From positions 1-26,679 of IMG/VR virus record IMGVR_UViG_3300010334_000224: a stretch of 26,679 nucleotides of DNA; one strand, given 5' to 3'. Origin of the DNA: a virus. The position numbers were made by a program, and so were the translations under genes. Of this stretch, positions 20,387-26,679 are shown one piece after another. The notes under the pieces are model-generated. The model ran no database searches. It had not been told where the DNA came from and saw only the letters and a program-made list of their open reading frames with translations. Position 1 is the stretch's first letter; each line of letters begins with the position of its first letter.

Positions 20387-21463
20387 TTACATCAATATGA
20401 AGGGCATCGGCTCAATAAAGTCATCTGACTTATCTCGTAATATATTGTCAAGGCTTTCATCATAATTCTGCAGAAACTGAACCATTCTCACGATTAACAG
20501 TGTTGCCATAACTAAATCATCTGTTTCTCCTGGTTTTGCTGCAAAAGATGTTCCTCCGTTACTAACAAAACTCTTGAGTTCGCTAATAAGATTCTTACTA
20601 GATACAATCATTTTCTTATTTTCTATAAATGATTTGAGCTTGGCACAGGCAGCCAACTTACTCTTATGTGTTGTAGTGAATCCTTTTCGATATCTGCGAG
20701 TTTGCCCAACTTTTACTGGTTCACTCATGAACATGCCGCGTATATTTTCTTCGCCTATTTCAGCTATACTGACTAGACCTGCTTCGCCTAGTGAGTTATT
20801 TTCAATGCTGTAATATATATCTGATTCTCTTCCGATGCTATCATACAAATATTGACAGATTTCTTTTAAAATCAAGATTTGACGTTGTATTGATGTCTTA
20901 TTATGCTGCCATTCTGCTACTTGTTTGAAATTAGGTAATTCAAACACTTGTATAGCAGATGGATCTCCGCCTGTTCCAAGACTAGGATCTAGAGCTACCA
21001 GATACGTATTGCCTTTTTCTGGTTTTTTATACCATCGCACATTACCCTGACGTTCAATAGGATCTATTCCTGACATTTCTATAAGAGTAGAACTGTTGAT
21101 CAACGTTTCATCATATATCAAAAACTCGCAATTTTTAACGAGGAAACCATTGGCATAAAATCTATGATTTTTCTCTACTTCAAATAAATCGTAGACTGGT
21201 AATTGATCATCTAATACTACGCAGGTTATTATATCTATGCCGGTGTCTGACAATATTTCCATTCCTGGAAGCAATTTGTCAGCCTCAATGAATGTTAAAT
21301 CTGGTAAAAAAAATTTATGATCTTGCGTGCATCTTATAGTTCTATTTTTGGTGTTAACCTTAACGGTTTGTTTATTACCTCTGATTAATAAACCATCAAA
21401 TTTAGACCATCCTTGATCTGTTAAAACTTGTAGACCTAAATTATTTTTTAATAATTCTTCCAC
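20387..21463 (-). CDS. 17: terminase large subunit, C-terminal part with C-intein (split gene)
   Basis: The 358-aa product starts at GTG 21463 with AGAAGGA 7 bases upstream, so it is translated as a separate protein. Residues 1-111 are a C-intein. They hold the block B motif RCTQDH (Thr46, His49), the block F-like region PVYDLFEVEKNHRFYANG and the terminal FLVKN, with Asn111 before Cys112. Residues 112-358 are the terminase nuclease domain, starting CEFLIYDET, with the RNase H-like acidic residues ALDPS (Asp159), SIEN (Glu221) and ETDD (Asp315, Asp316). Trans-splicing with the N-part should give a 522-aa gp17-type motor/nuclease that packages DNA into the prohead. The residue before Asn111 is Lys, where most inteins have His. 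Confidence 0.92.
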   Translation of the reverse strand: MEELLKNNLGLQVLTDQGWSKFDGLLIRGNKQTVKVNTKNRTIRCTQDHKFFLPDLTFIEADKLLPGMEILSDTGIDIITCVVLDDQLPVYDLFEVEKNHRFYANGFLVKNCEFLIYDETLINSSTLIEMSGIDPIERQGNVRWYKKPEKGNTYLVALDPSLGTGGDPSAIQVFELPNFKQVAEWQHNKTSIQRQILILKEICQYLYDSIGRESDIYYSIENNSLGEAGLVSIAEIGEENIRGMFMSEPVKVGQTRRYRKGFTTTHKSKLAACAKLKSFIENKKMIVSSKNLISELKSFVSNGGTSFAAKPGETDDLVMATLLIVRMVQFLQNYDESLDNILRDKSDDFIEPMPFILM

Positions 21464-21527
21464 GAATAAATCCTTCTTCTTGTTGATTTTCTTTAAATTG
21501 TCGATTGATTATGCCGTTCGTCAAAAA

Positions 21528-22448
21528 TTACGAATTTAAAATATCTTTTAGTTGATCTAATGTTAAATTCTCTATTCTTCCGTCAGGAAATTTAATTTGT
21601 ACAGTCGCTGCGCCCTCTAAACAGCCATGTTCTCTGCGAAATCTTTCTTCGCCGATTCGTCCTAGTTCTTCTTGCTTCCATTTTTCATCTCGATCTGGAT
21701 GCTGATGCCAATATGCTCGATACGCTCGAAATCCATTTGTACCCAATTCTGTTTCATTTCCGTATTCATCAATACACTTGTTTGCGCCTTTCCAAATCAA
21801 TGCAAACTGATCTTCATCACTGTTGGGTGTGCTGGTTATGATAGCTTTACCACCTGTGCTCAGTGTAGGCGAAATCGATGTCCAAAATTCTTTTGCTATA
21901 CTAGGTCTTACGTAGGCAAATTCGTCGGAATATAACAGAGAAATACTCATACCACGACCAGTTGTTTCCGTGGTAGTCTGACTGACTATTCTGCTGCCAT
22001 TGTCAAATTCAATACTGCCTTTGTTATAACTAGTAGCACCAGCGCGAATATGATCTGGACACCATTCATATGCATATCTTACACGTTGCATAATTTCTTG
22101 TGCGCCTGTGTATTTGTGAGCAGCGATCAATATAGTTGAATCTGGCACAAACATAGCATACCATAATAAATAACCTGCTGCCGAAGTTGACTTGCCGCTT
22201 TGTCGGGGCATAAGACTTATACTAAAACGAAAATTATGATATGTATCAATTAACTGTTTTTGATAGTCGAACGGATGATACACCATCTTGCCTTTAGTCG
22301 GATGCTGTATATAGAAAAAATTATACATGAAATATTGAGGCCCCGAAATAGGATCAGCGCAACGAGCAATCTCTTGAATATGTTTTTCGGTATAAGTTTC
22401 TTGTTTATGTGCTGGTTTTACCAGCACGATTGCTTGATCTTTAGGCAT
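21528..22448 (-). CDS. 17: terminase large subunit, N-terminal part with N-intein (split gene)
   Basis: The 306-aa product contains residues 1-275, the gp17 ATPase domain, with Walker A PRQSGKST (81-88), Walker B LLYSDE (171-176) and a TSTPN coupling-type motif (206-210). At RREHG it breaks into a 31-aa N-intein that starts with Cys276 (CLEGAATVQIKFPDG) and ends at a TAA. The junction RREHG ... CEFL restores the expected T4-type terminase sequence after splicing. An N-intein of about 30 aa containing only block A is the hallmark of atypically split inteins like AceL-TerL, found in T4-like terminases from viral metagenomes. A sigma70-like promoter is at 22466-22493. No clear Shine-Dalgarno is seen. 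Confidence 0.93.
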   Translation of the reverse strand: MPKDQAIVLVKPAHKQETYTEKHIQEIARCADPISGPQYFMYNFFYIQHPTKGKMVYHPFDYQKQLIDTYHNFRFSISLMPRQSGKSTSAAGYLLWYAMFVPDSTILIAAHKYTGAQEIMQRVRYAYEWCPDHIRAGATSYNKGSIEFDNGSRIVSQTTTETTGRGMSISLLYSDEFAYVRPSIAKEFWTSISPTLSTGGKAIITSTPNSDEDQFALIWKGANKCIDEYGNETELGTNGFRAYRAYWHQHPDRDEKWKQEELGRIGEERFRREHGCLEGAATVQIKFPDGRIENLTLDQLKDILNS

Positions 22449-22465
22449 AAATATTTTATAGTGTA

Positions 22466-22493
22466 GTTATATCTATATTTAACCAATTTTCAA
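22466..22493 (-). promoter_or_regulatory. sigma70-like promoter upstream of the terminase N-part
   Basis: On minus, TTGAAA (22488-22493), a 16-base spacer and TATAAC (22466-22471), each one mismatch from consensus. It lies in the 60-base AT-rich divergent gap between terminase and the HNH gene. Terminase is normally late, so this may be fortuitous. Confidence 0.4.
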
Positions 22494-22508
22494 CTAGTAG
22501 ATTATCAA

Positions 22509-23042
22509 ATGTCTGACACACTATTACTAAACGCAGATTACAAACCGATCTCAGTATTGCCGTTAAGCGTTATCCATTGGCAGCATGCTATCAAACTGAT
22601 GTTTCTAGGTCGCATTCATATTTTAGAAACATATTCAGACTGGCTGATTCATTCAGAGAAGCTGACATTGAACGTGCCCAGTGTTTGTGTGACCAAAGAT
22701 TATTTTCACTACAACAAGAATGTCAAGTTCAGCAGATACAATCTGTATTTGAGAGATCTATTCCAATGCCAATACTGCTTGGACATTTTTGATTTTCAAG
22801 ATTTAACTATAGATCATGTTGTGCCTGTATCAGCAGGAGGCAAAAGCGAATGGACAAATGTTGTAACCAGCTGTGCTGATTGCAATCACCGCAAGGGCAG
22901 TAAACTTATGAAACCTAAAACTTTGCCATACAAGCCTGATTACTTTGAACTAGTGAAAAAATGGAAAAACACTGAATTCACTGTGCGACAAGAAAGCTGG
23001 AACAAATTTTTAGGAACTGATAAGAAAGTGGCAGGCTTATAG
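22509..23042 (+). CDS. HNH endonuclease
   Basis: The 177-aa protein has an N-terminal LLLNADYKPISVLPL domain and a C-terminal HNH nuclease of the four-cysteine type: CQYC (87-90), TIDHVVPVSAGG (Asp102, His103), Asn117 and CADCNHRKG (Cys122, Cys125, His127). This family is common in T4-like phages and bacteria. Being free-standing and divergent from the split-intein terminase, it could be a homing endonuclease that cuts intein-less terminase alleles and so mobilises the split intein, although its target is unknown. The start has no good Shine-Dalgarno. It converges with the 453-aa gene, with 1 base between stop codons. Confidence 0.9.
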   Translation: MSDTLLLNADYKPISVLPLSVIHWQHAIKLMFLGRIHILETYSDWLIHSEKLTLNVPSVCVTKDYFHYNKNVKFSRYNLYLRDLFQCQYCLDIFDFQDLTIDHVVPVSAGGKSEWTNVVTSCADCNHRKGSKLMKPKTLPYKPDYFELVKKWKNTEFTVRQESWNKFLGTDKKVAGL

Positions 23043-23043
23043 T

Positions 23044-24405
23044 TTATTTAAATAGATGTTTATAGACCTTCAGGGAGTGGCGATCTTGTTTAATAATAGG
23101 CTCAAGATCTGGACATTTTCCTTTCTTGACATACTCAGCATACAGCAGCGCATGTTGCGGCGATAATGTTTTCCATTGGTCACCTGTTTCTAATTTTCCA
23201 AATTTTTCTAGATATTGTTCCATTGCTGACAGCGAACTAATTATTGTTTTTTCAGCTTCTGGCCATGGCTTTTTTAGTACGCTAACGGCGTATTCTGCAG
23301 CAGACATTGGATCTTTGATGATGCTGTCTTCGCCTTCAGGCCATCTTTTTTTCACATTATTTCGCGCATATAGTACTGCAAGACGGCTGCTCTCAGAGGC
23401 AAAACGTGATTCAGCTTCTGGCCATCTATCGCCTTTTATTATTTCTTTCAGATACGTTAGTAATCCTACTCTACTCGTCATAATAAAGTTTTCAGCCTCA
23501 GGCCAACGACCTCCAATAACTTCTTTTGCATAATAAATTGCAATTTCAAAACTTTTAGCTTTCAGAATAGCAGATTCTGCAGGAGGCCAACGTCCCCCAA
23601 TAATATCTCTAGCATATGTATATGCTAGATTAGCATATTTGGCAATATTTTGTTCTTGTTTAGCAAACAAACGTTTTAAAACTGGATGTTGAGTTCTGAA
23701 TTGTGTCAGCGTGTCAGTGTCAATTGGTCTGTCACTGGCATCCATAAATTGCCAACCAAGTTCAGGTTCTTCATAACCGTCTGTATCATAACCCCATTTT
23801 GTTGGAAAAAAGAACTGATATTTTTTTCCATCAGAACCACGCCAAATGTATAGGTTGCCTTCTTGATTGTAATCGTCAAATGCACACTGCGCAGTTGTAT
23901 AAGCTGTACACCATTTTGTTTGGCGTCCTAGTATTTGACTGGCTTCTTGGGTTTCTGGTCTTACAAGCCAACCCAGTGGACCTTGATATAACACATCATA
24001 TTTGACTGTTTTGGTTTGTTCGGGCAGTTCATCAGTGAATTTTGAAGTTTCCTGACTCTTGCCGCTCTCAATTTTTTCTATTGCGTTTTCCAATTGCAAC
24101 AGTGTATATTTGTTGATATCTCGTTCTGATAGATTGCGTTGGTATGTTTGAAATTTGGTTAACGCTGCAGCGACCCGAGACAAATCTTCGTAACGAAATT
24201 CTTGTTTATTGTAACGGTTAGCAATCCATACTACATATTGTTTATTATTGGTTGGATCTGAATTTTCAAATGCAGCAAGTAAATCGTCAACATTTTTAAC
24301 TTGGCGATCATCTCTTCTCTGTGTGGCATTGGACCATAGCTTGTCCCCAAGACGTTGTTTGGTTTCTTCGCGTTTATATTCGACTATAATTTCTCGTGAT
24401 TTCAT
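23044..24405 (-). CDS. 453-aa repeat protein with WCTA domain, putatively head-packaged
   Basis: The protein starts MKSREIIVE, a targeting-like segment (possible cleavage after IVE). A helical region is followed by a domain (about 135-230) with the motif LGRQTKWCTAYT and LYIWRGSDGKKYQFFF, which I recall from other large phages without known function. From about 259 on there are six degenerate repeats of about 27-30 residues with the core RWPEAE: GGRWPPAE, GGRWPEAE, GDRWPEAE, KKRWPEGE, KKPWPEAE, GKCPDLE. They are likely helix pairs in a solenoid for protein binding. The ATG overlaps the preceding stop (ATGA). It is the last gene of the right-end coupled run. Confidence 0.75.
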   Translation of the reverse strand: MKSREIIVEYKREETKQRLGDKLWSNATQRRDDRQVKNVDDLLAAFENSDPTNNKQYVVWIANRYNKQEFRYEDLSRVAAALTKFQTYQRNLSERDINKYTLLQLENAIEKIESGKSQETSKFTDELPEQTKTVKYDVLYQGPLGWLVRPETQEASQILGRQTKWCTAYTTAQCAFDDYNQEGNLYIWRGSDGKKYQFFFPTKWGYDTDGYEEPELGWQFMDASDRPIDTDTLTQFRTQHPVLKRLFAKQEQNIAKYANLAYTYARDIIGGRWPPAESAILKAKSFEIAIYYAKEVIGGRWPEAENFIMTSRVGLLTYLKEIIKGDRWPEAESRFASESSRLAVLYARNNVKKRWPEGEDSIIKDPMSAAEYAVSVLKKPWPEAEKTIISSLSAMEQYLEKFGKLETGDQWKTLSPQHALLYAEYVKKGKCPDLEPIIKQDRHSLKVYKHLFK

Positions 24406-24770
24406 TTTTTAGATGTTTTCCTGGCAGGTGCATCGCCCACGGGCTTCTCGCCAGTTAAATAGGGTCGGCTAAACCATAATTTAAACCACTCGGGAGAACC
24501 AGGTTTGATGTTATTTTCGCGTTCCAATCTACGCTTTTCCATGCCTGTATAACTGATATTTGAACCAACTGGACTCATCCTACCTACATTGCTGTCATTC
24601 GGAGTGCCAAGTGCAGGATCATGTCCTCCTGCTTCATAATAATCTTCTGTAATAGGAATTCCGGCTAATTTCTTAATTCTTGCTAAATCTGCTGCATCCA
24701 TCACTGCATCATCATGGCCAGATTCACCCGGAAGAATCCAGTTTTCACTGGTGAATCTGTATTGTTTCAT
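24402..24770 (-). CDS. 122-aa phage protein with KLAGI motif
   Basis: The protein starts MKQYRFTSENWILPG, without a clear targeting segment. Residues about 26-42 (DAADLARIKKLAGIPITEDYY) carry the KLAGI/L motif seen in two other proteins of the window. The C-terminal part has NNIKPGSPEWFKLWFSRPYLTGE, aromatic and probably a folded helical hairpin, ending in a basic tail. Both ends overlap neighbouring genes (ATGA), so it is co-translated with the putative virion genes. Function unknown. Confidence 0.78.
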   Translation of the reverse strand: MKQYRFTSENWILPGESGHDDAVMDAADLARIKKLAGIPITEDYYEAGGHDPALGTPNDSNVGRMSPVGSNISYTGMEKRRLERENNIKPGSPEWFKLWFSRPYLTGEKPVGDAPARKTSKK

Positions 24771-25120
24771 ACGCCGTAACGATTCTTTTTCTTAGCACGA
24801 ACTGGACTTGTAGTGTTTACAAACTCACGTTCTGTTGACCCCCGTTCAGTTTCTCTTTGAGGAGCCACACCCATTTCTTTAGCTGCTGCTTTTAATATTT
24901 CATCATCAGCTTCTGTATAACCAATGGTAATAAGCTTACCTCCTATTGGGCCTCGCTTATCTGTTTTCATATCAGGCGCGCCTGCCATTGCTACACCAAA
25001 TCTATAGGCAGCGTATGGACTATTGTTATTATCTAGCTGCGGCCAAGTTTCCATATCTGGAATAGCCCCACGAGAATTTTTGTTCATGCTAGCTTCCCGT
25101 ATGATTTCATTTATTTTCAT
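24767..25120 (-). CDS. 117-aa phage protein, putatively head-packaged
   Basis: The protein starts MKINEIIREA, a targeting-like segment with IRE as possible cleavage site. The conserved-looking core (residues about 36-85) includes SPYAAYRFGVAMAGAP and LITIGYTEADDEILKAAAKEMG, which I recall as a family of short proteins in large T4-like phages with unknown role. The C-terminus is basic (VRAKKKNRYGV). TAGGGA upstream of ATG 25120 acts as Shine-Dalgarno, and the stop overlaps the next start. Size, start and context fit an internal head protein. Confidence 0.8.
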   Translation of the reverse strand: MKINEIIREASMNKNSRGAIPDMETWPQLDNNNSPYAAYRFGVAMAGAPDMKTDKRGPIGGKLITIGYTEADDEILKAAAKEMGVAPQRETERGSTEREFVNTTSPVRAKKKNRYGV

Positions 25121-25129
25121 AATTTATCC

Positions 25130-25738
25130 CTACCAGGCTCTACAGGACCAATAACGGGCCTTCCATCTTGGTCCTGGATTGCTGCAATTATGACGAGCGC
25201 GAAAATTTTTACGACGAGCAGGGATACTCTTTTTAATACGCATCTCTTTGCTACCAAAATTTACTTTGACTACATTACCTTTGGCGTTTTTCACATATAC
25301 TGAACGTTTCTTAGGACCGTCTGGAGTAAGAAAAGGCTTGCCAAGTTTCACTGTACGACCATGATATTTGGCTTCGTTGCACTGATCTGGATCTTCACTT
25401 GTTTCACGATTTACATCATGATAAGCATCATGTCCAGATGGTTTTTTAGTTTTAGGTAGCTTAGCTTGCTTGCTGCTGGTCTTGCCGTTTATTGGGCTAG
25501 TACTGTCAGTAGGCGCCATCTGCCCCGGAGAGTTTCCATCCTCTAATAACAAATTGGATTCTGCCAGTATCTTCATGCCGACAGCATCCATTTCAAGTAT
25601 GATAGCATCATCTGTGATTTCAGAAACTATAGTTTCAATTATCTGGTCTGGTAGAAACTCCAACATGAACACATCACCAGCCTGCGGTGTTTCTAGTGTA
25701 ACCTCAGCTTCAGCAATATATTCTCGAAAACTCTTCAT
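25130..25738 (-). CDS. 202-aa internal-head-type protein with clearest targeting sequence
   Basis: The protein starts MKSFREYIAEAEV, nearly the same as the T4 internal-protein targeting sequence (MKTYQEFIAEA), with cleavage expected after IAE. A short beta-rich domain follows (about 15-65: GDVFMLEFLPDQIIETIVSEITDDAIILEM). Next is a Ser/Thr/Lys-rich linker (75-110). The basic C-terminal domain (about 125-202) has YHGRTVKLGKPF, RSVYVKNAKGNVVKVNFGS and the end RARHNCSNPGPRWKARYWSC. That basic end suggests binding to DNA. Similar C-terminal domains occur in other large phages as far as I recall. The ATG overlaps the upstream stop. Confidence 0.82.
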   Translation of the reverse strand: MKSFREYIAEAEVTLETPQAGDVFMLEFLPDQIIETIVSEITDDAIILEMDAVGMKILAESNLLLEDGNSPGQMAPTDSTSPINGKTSSKQAKLPKTKKPSGHDAYHDVNRETSEDPDQCNEAKYHGRTVKLGKPFLTPDGPKKRSVYVKNAKGNVVKVNFGSKEMRIKKSIPARRKNFRARHNCSNPGPRWKARYWSCRAW

Positions 25739-26664
25739 TTTTGAATTCCTTTGTACATCTTCATCAAATCACGACCTAGAGTTTTCAATGGGTCAATGTT
25801 TTCGTTAGTAGCCATTGGATTATCACCAGCTTTTGGTTTATCTGCAAACTGCTTTTTGGGTCTGTTTAAATCTGCACCCATTTTTTTAATCATGTCTACA
25901 TCAGCGTGCTTAGGACGAGGAGTATTACTGTGTTCTTCAGGTTCATCAACTTCAGTGTTTCCATAATCTTTGGCTTCTTGTGCTATTACTAGTGCTTGTG
26001 CACGTTGTGCGTGATCTGTATGAGTTAAACCAGCTAGCTTCAGCATTTGTAGCAATGCTTCTGCCTGTTCACCTTCAGCAGAGATAGTCACATATTTACG
26101 ATTATCTCGGGTACTGTAGGATGTATTAATGGAAAGATTGTCTTGTTCTGTGTTGGAATATGAACCTACACTGCAATTTTCATAAATGTTATCTTCATAC
26201 ATACCAGTGCCACATTCACACATGTCTTCGTACATGCCGCATTCTGTGCAAGTACCTTCTTCTAGTTTGCTGGTGTCTTTGTGATTGCGACGGGAAATTT
26301 GTTCTACTTTGTCCAGAGTACCCATGAAGTTCATTTGGCTCTCGACTGCATCCACCAGGTCTTGACCATTCTTTGAGCCAGCCTTAATATCAGCAATTAG
26401 TTCTAACCATTCACGGTCCTTGTCGTAGTCGAACTCGCACCAGTCGTACACCACAAGCTCAGTGGCTTGGCGAATTAGCTTGTCAACCCGTTTGTTGCTC
26501 AAGGACGCGCCCAAGGAATCAGCAACACGAGTGACTAAGATGTTGACGAGTTGATGGTATCCTTCACAAAATTCTTTGCTTTCATTGGTGTATGAATATA
26601 ATTTATTACCACGGGAAAATTTTTCAATTTTATCAAACGCGCCAGTTACCTCCATTCTATTCAT
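25735..26664 (-). CDS. 309-aa phage protein with small Cys cluster and KLAGL motif (start uncertain)
   Basis: The frame is open to the window edge upstream, so the start is not fixed. ATG 26664 has GGAG only 2 bases before it; the ATG at 26655 has the same GGAG at 10 bases and may be the real start. The first 130 residues are helical. A Cys cluster, CTECGMYEDMCECG (about 138-151), may bind zinc. Around residue 200, YVTISAEGEQAEALLQMLKLAGLTH carries the KLAGL motif. The rest is low-complexity and charged, ending in a helix (TLGRDLMKMYKGIQK). It overlaps the next gene (ATGA). No enzymatic signature; probably virion-associated by context. Confidence 0.72.
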   Translation of the reverse strand: MNRMEVTGAFDKIEKFSRGNKLYSYTNESKEFCEGYHQLVNILVTRVADSLGASLSNKRVDKLIRQATELVVYDWCEFDYDKDREWLELIADIKAGSKNGQDLVDAVESQMNFMGTLDKVEQISRRNHKDTSKLEEGTCTECGMYEDMCECGTGMYEDNIYENCSVGSYSNTEQDNLSINTSYSTRDNRKYVTISAEGEQAEALLQMLKLAGLTHTDHAQRAQALVIAQEAKDYGNTEVDEPEEHSNTPRPKHADVDMIKKMGADLNRPKKQFADKPKAGDNPMATNENIDPLKTLGRDLMKMYKGIQK

Positions 26665-26679
26665 AACTCCATCTATTAA

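Noticed and set aside
21464-21527. Homing endonuclease or extra intein sequence between the two terminase halves
   Set aside because: The 64-base gap only holds a stop, AT-rich sequence and the ribosome site of the second half.

Overview
The window is part of the genome of a tailed, T4-like (myovirus) phage of a Gram-negative host. The evidence is a T4-type replication/recombination block (gp32, UvsX, UvsY), a T4-type large terminase, about a dozen tRNA genes, free-standing HNH endonucleases, T4-late-promoter-like ATAAATA boxes and tightly packed, stop/start-overlapping genes. A QueC, a MazG-like pyrophosphohydrolase, a Nudix hydrolase and an HldD-like heptose epimerase are accessory metabolic genes. 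I cannot name the species.

Layout. 1-3430, all minus strand: tRNA array (Arg-like, Gln, Glu, Val, Tyr-like, Ser, Ala, Gly, Leu, Ile) interleaved with a 57-aa protein, a membrane protein, an HNH endonuclease, a MazG-like protein and QueC. 3430-3990: a hairpin-rich stretch with no long gene, holding a minus-strand consensus sigma70 promoter, a probable 35-aa ORF, a terminator and a weaker 32-aa ORF. 4025-12045: seven paralogous ADP-ribosyltransferase-like (ART) genes (A-G), six on plus and one on minus, with a short HldD-like gene inserted on the minus strand. 12096-12687: Nudix gene, then two tRNAs on the minus strand with a perfect sigma70 promoter. 12733-20371, minus: a large head-protein candidate, uvsY, a small acidic protein, uvsX, gp32, a P-loop kinase fused to a second module, and a 515-aa phage protein. 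20387-22448, minus: the terminase large subunit, cut into two genes by a naturally split intein. 22509-23042, plus: HNH endonuclease. 23044-26664, minus: a coupled run of five probable head-associated genes.

How it fits together. The main signal is a set of proteins that look packaged into the phage head. ART genes A-E, both ends of the kinase fusion, the 520-aa protein and three of the five genes at the right end begin with (or contain) a short segment of the type M-(K/R)-x-x-E-h-h-x-E. This resembles the capsid-targeting sequence of T4 internal proteins and Alt (MKTYQEFIAEA), which the T4 prohead protease removes after (L/I)-x-E. The ART paralogues carry an R ... S-T-S-like ... (E)-x-E signature. 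T4 likewise packages one ART (Alt) and makes two more after infection (ModA, ModB). Here five putatively packaged ARTs sit beside two (F, G) without the targeting segment. Several of these genes have a GATAAATA box only 4-7 bases before the ATG, which would give leaderless or near-leaderless late mRNAs.
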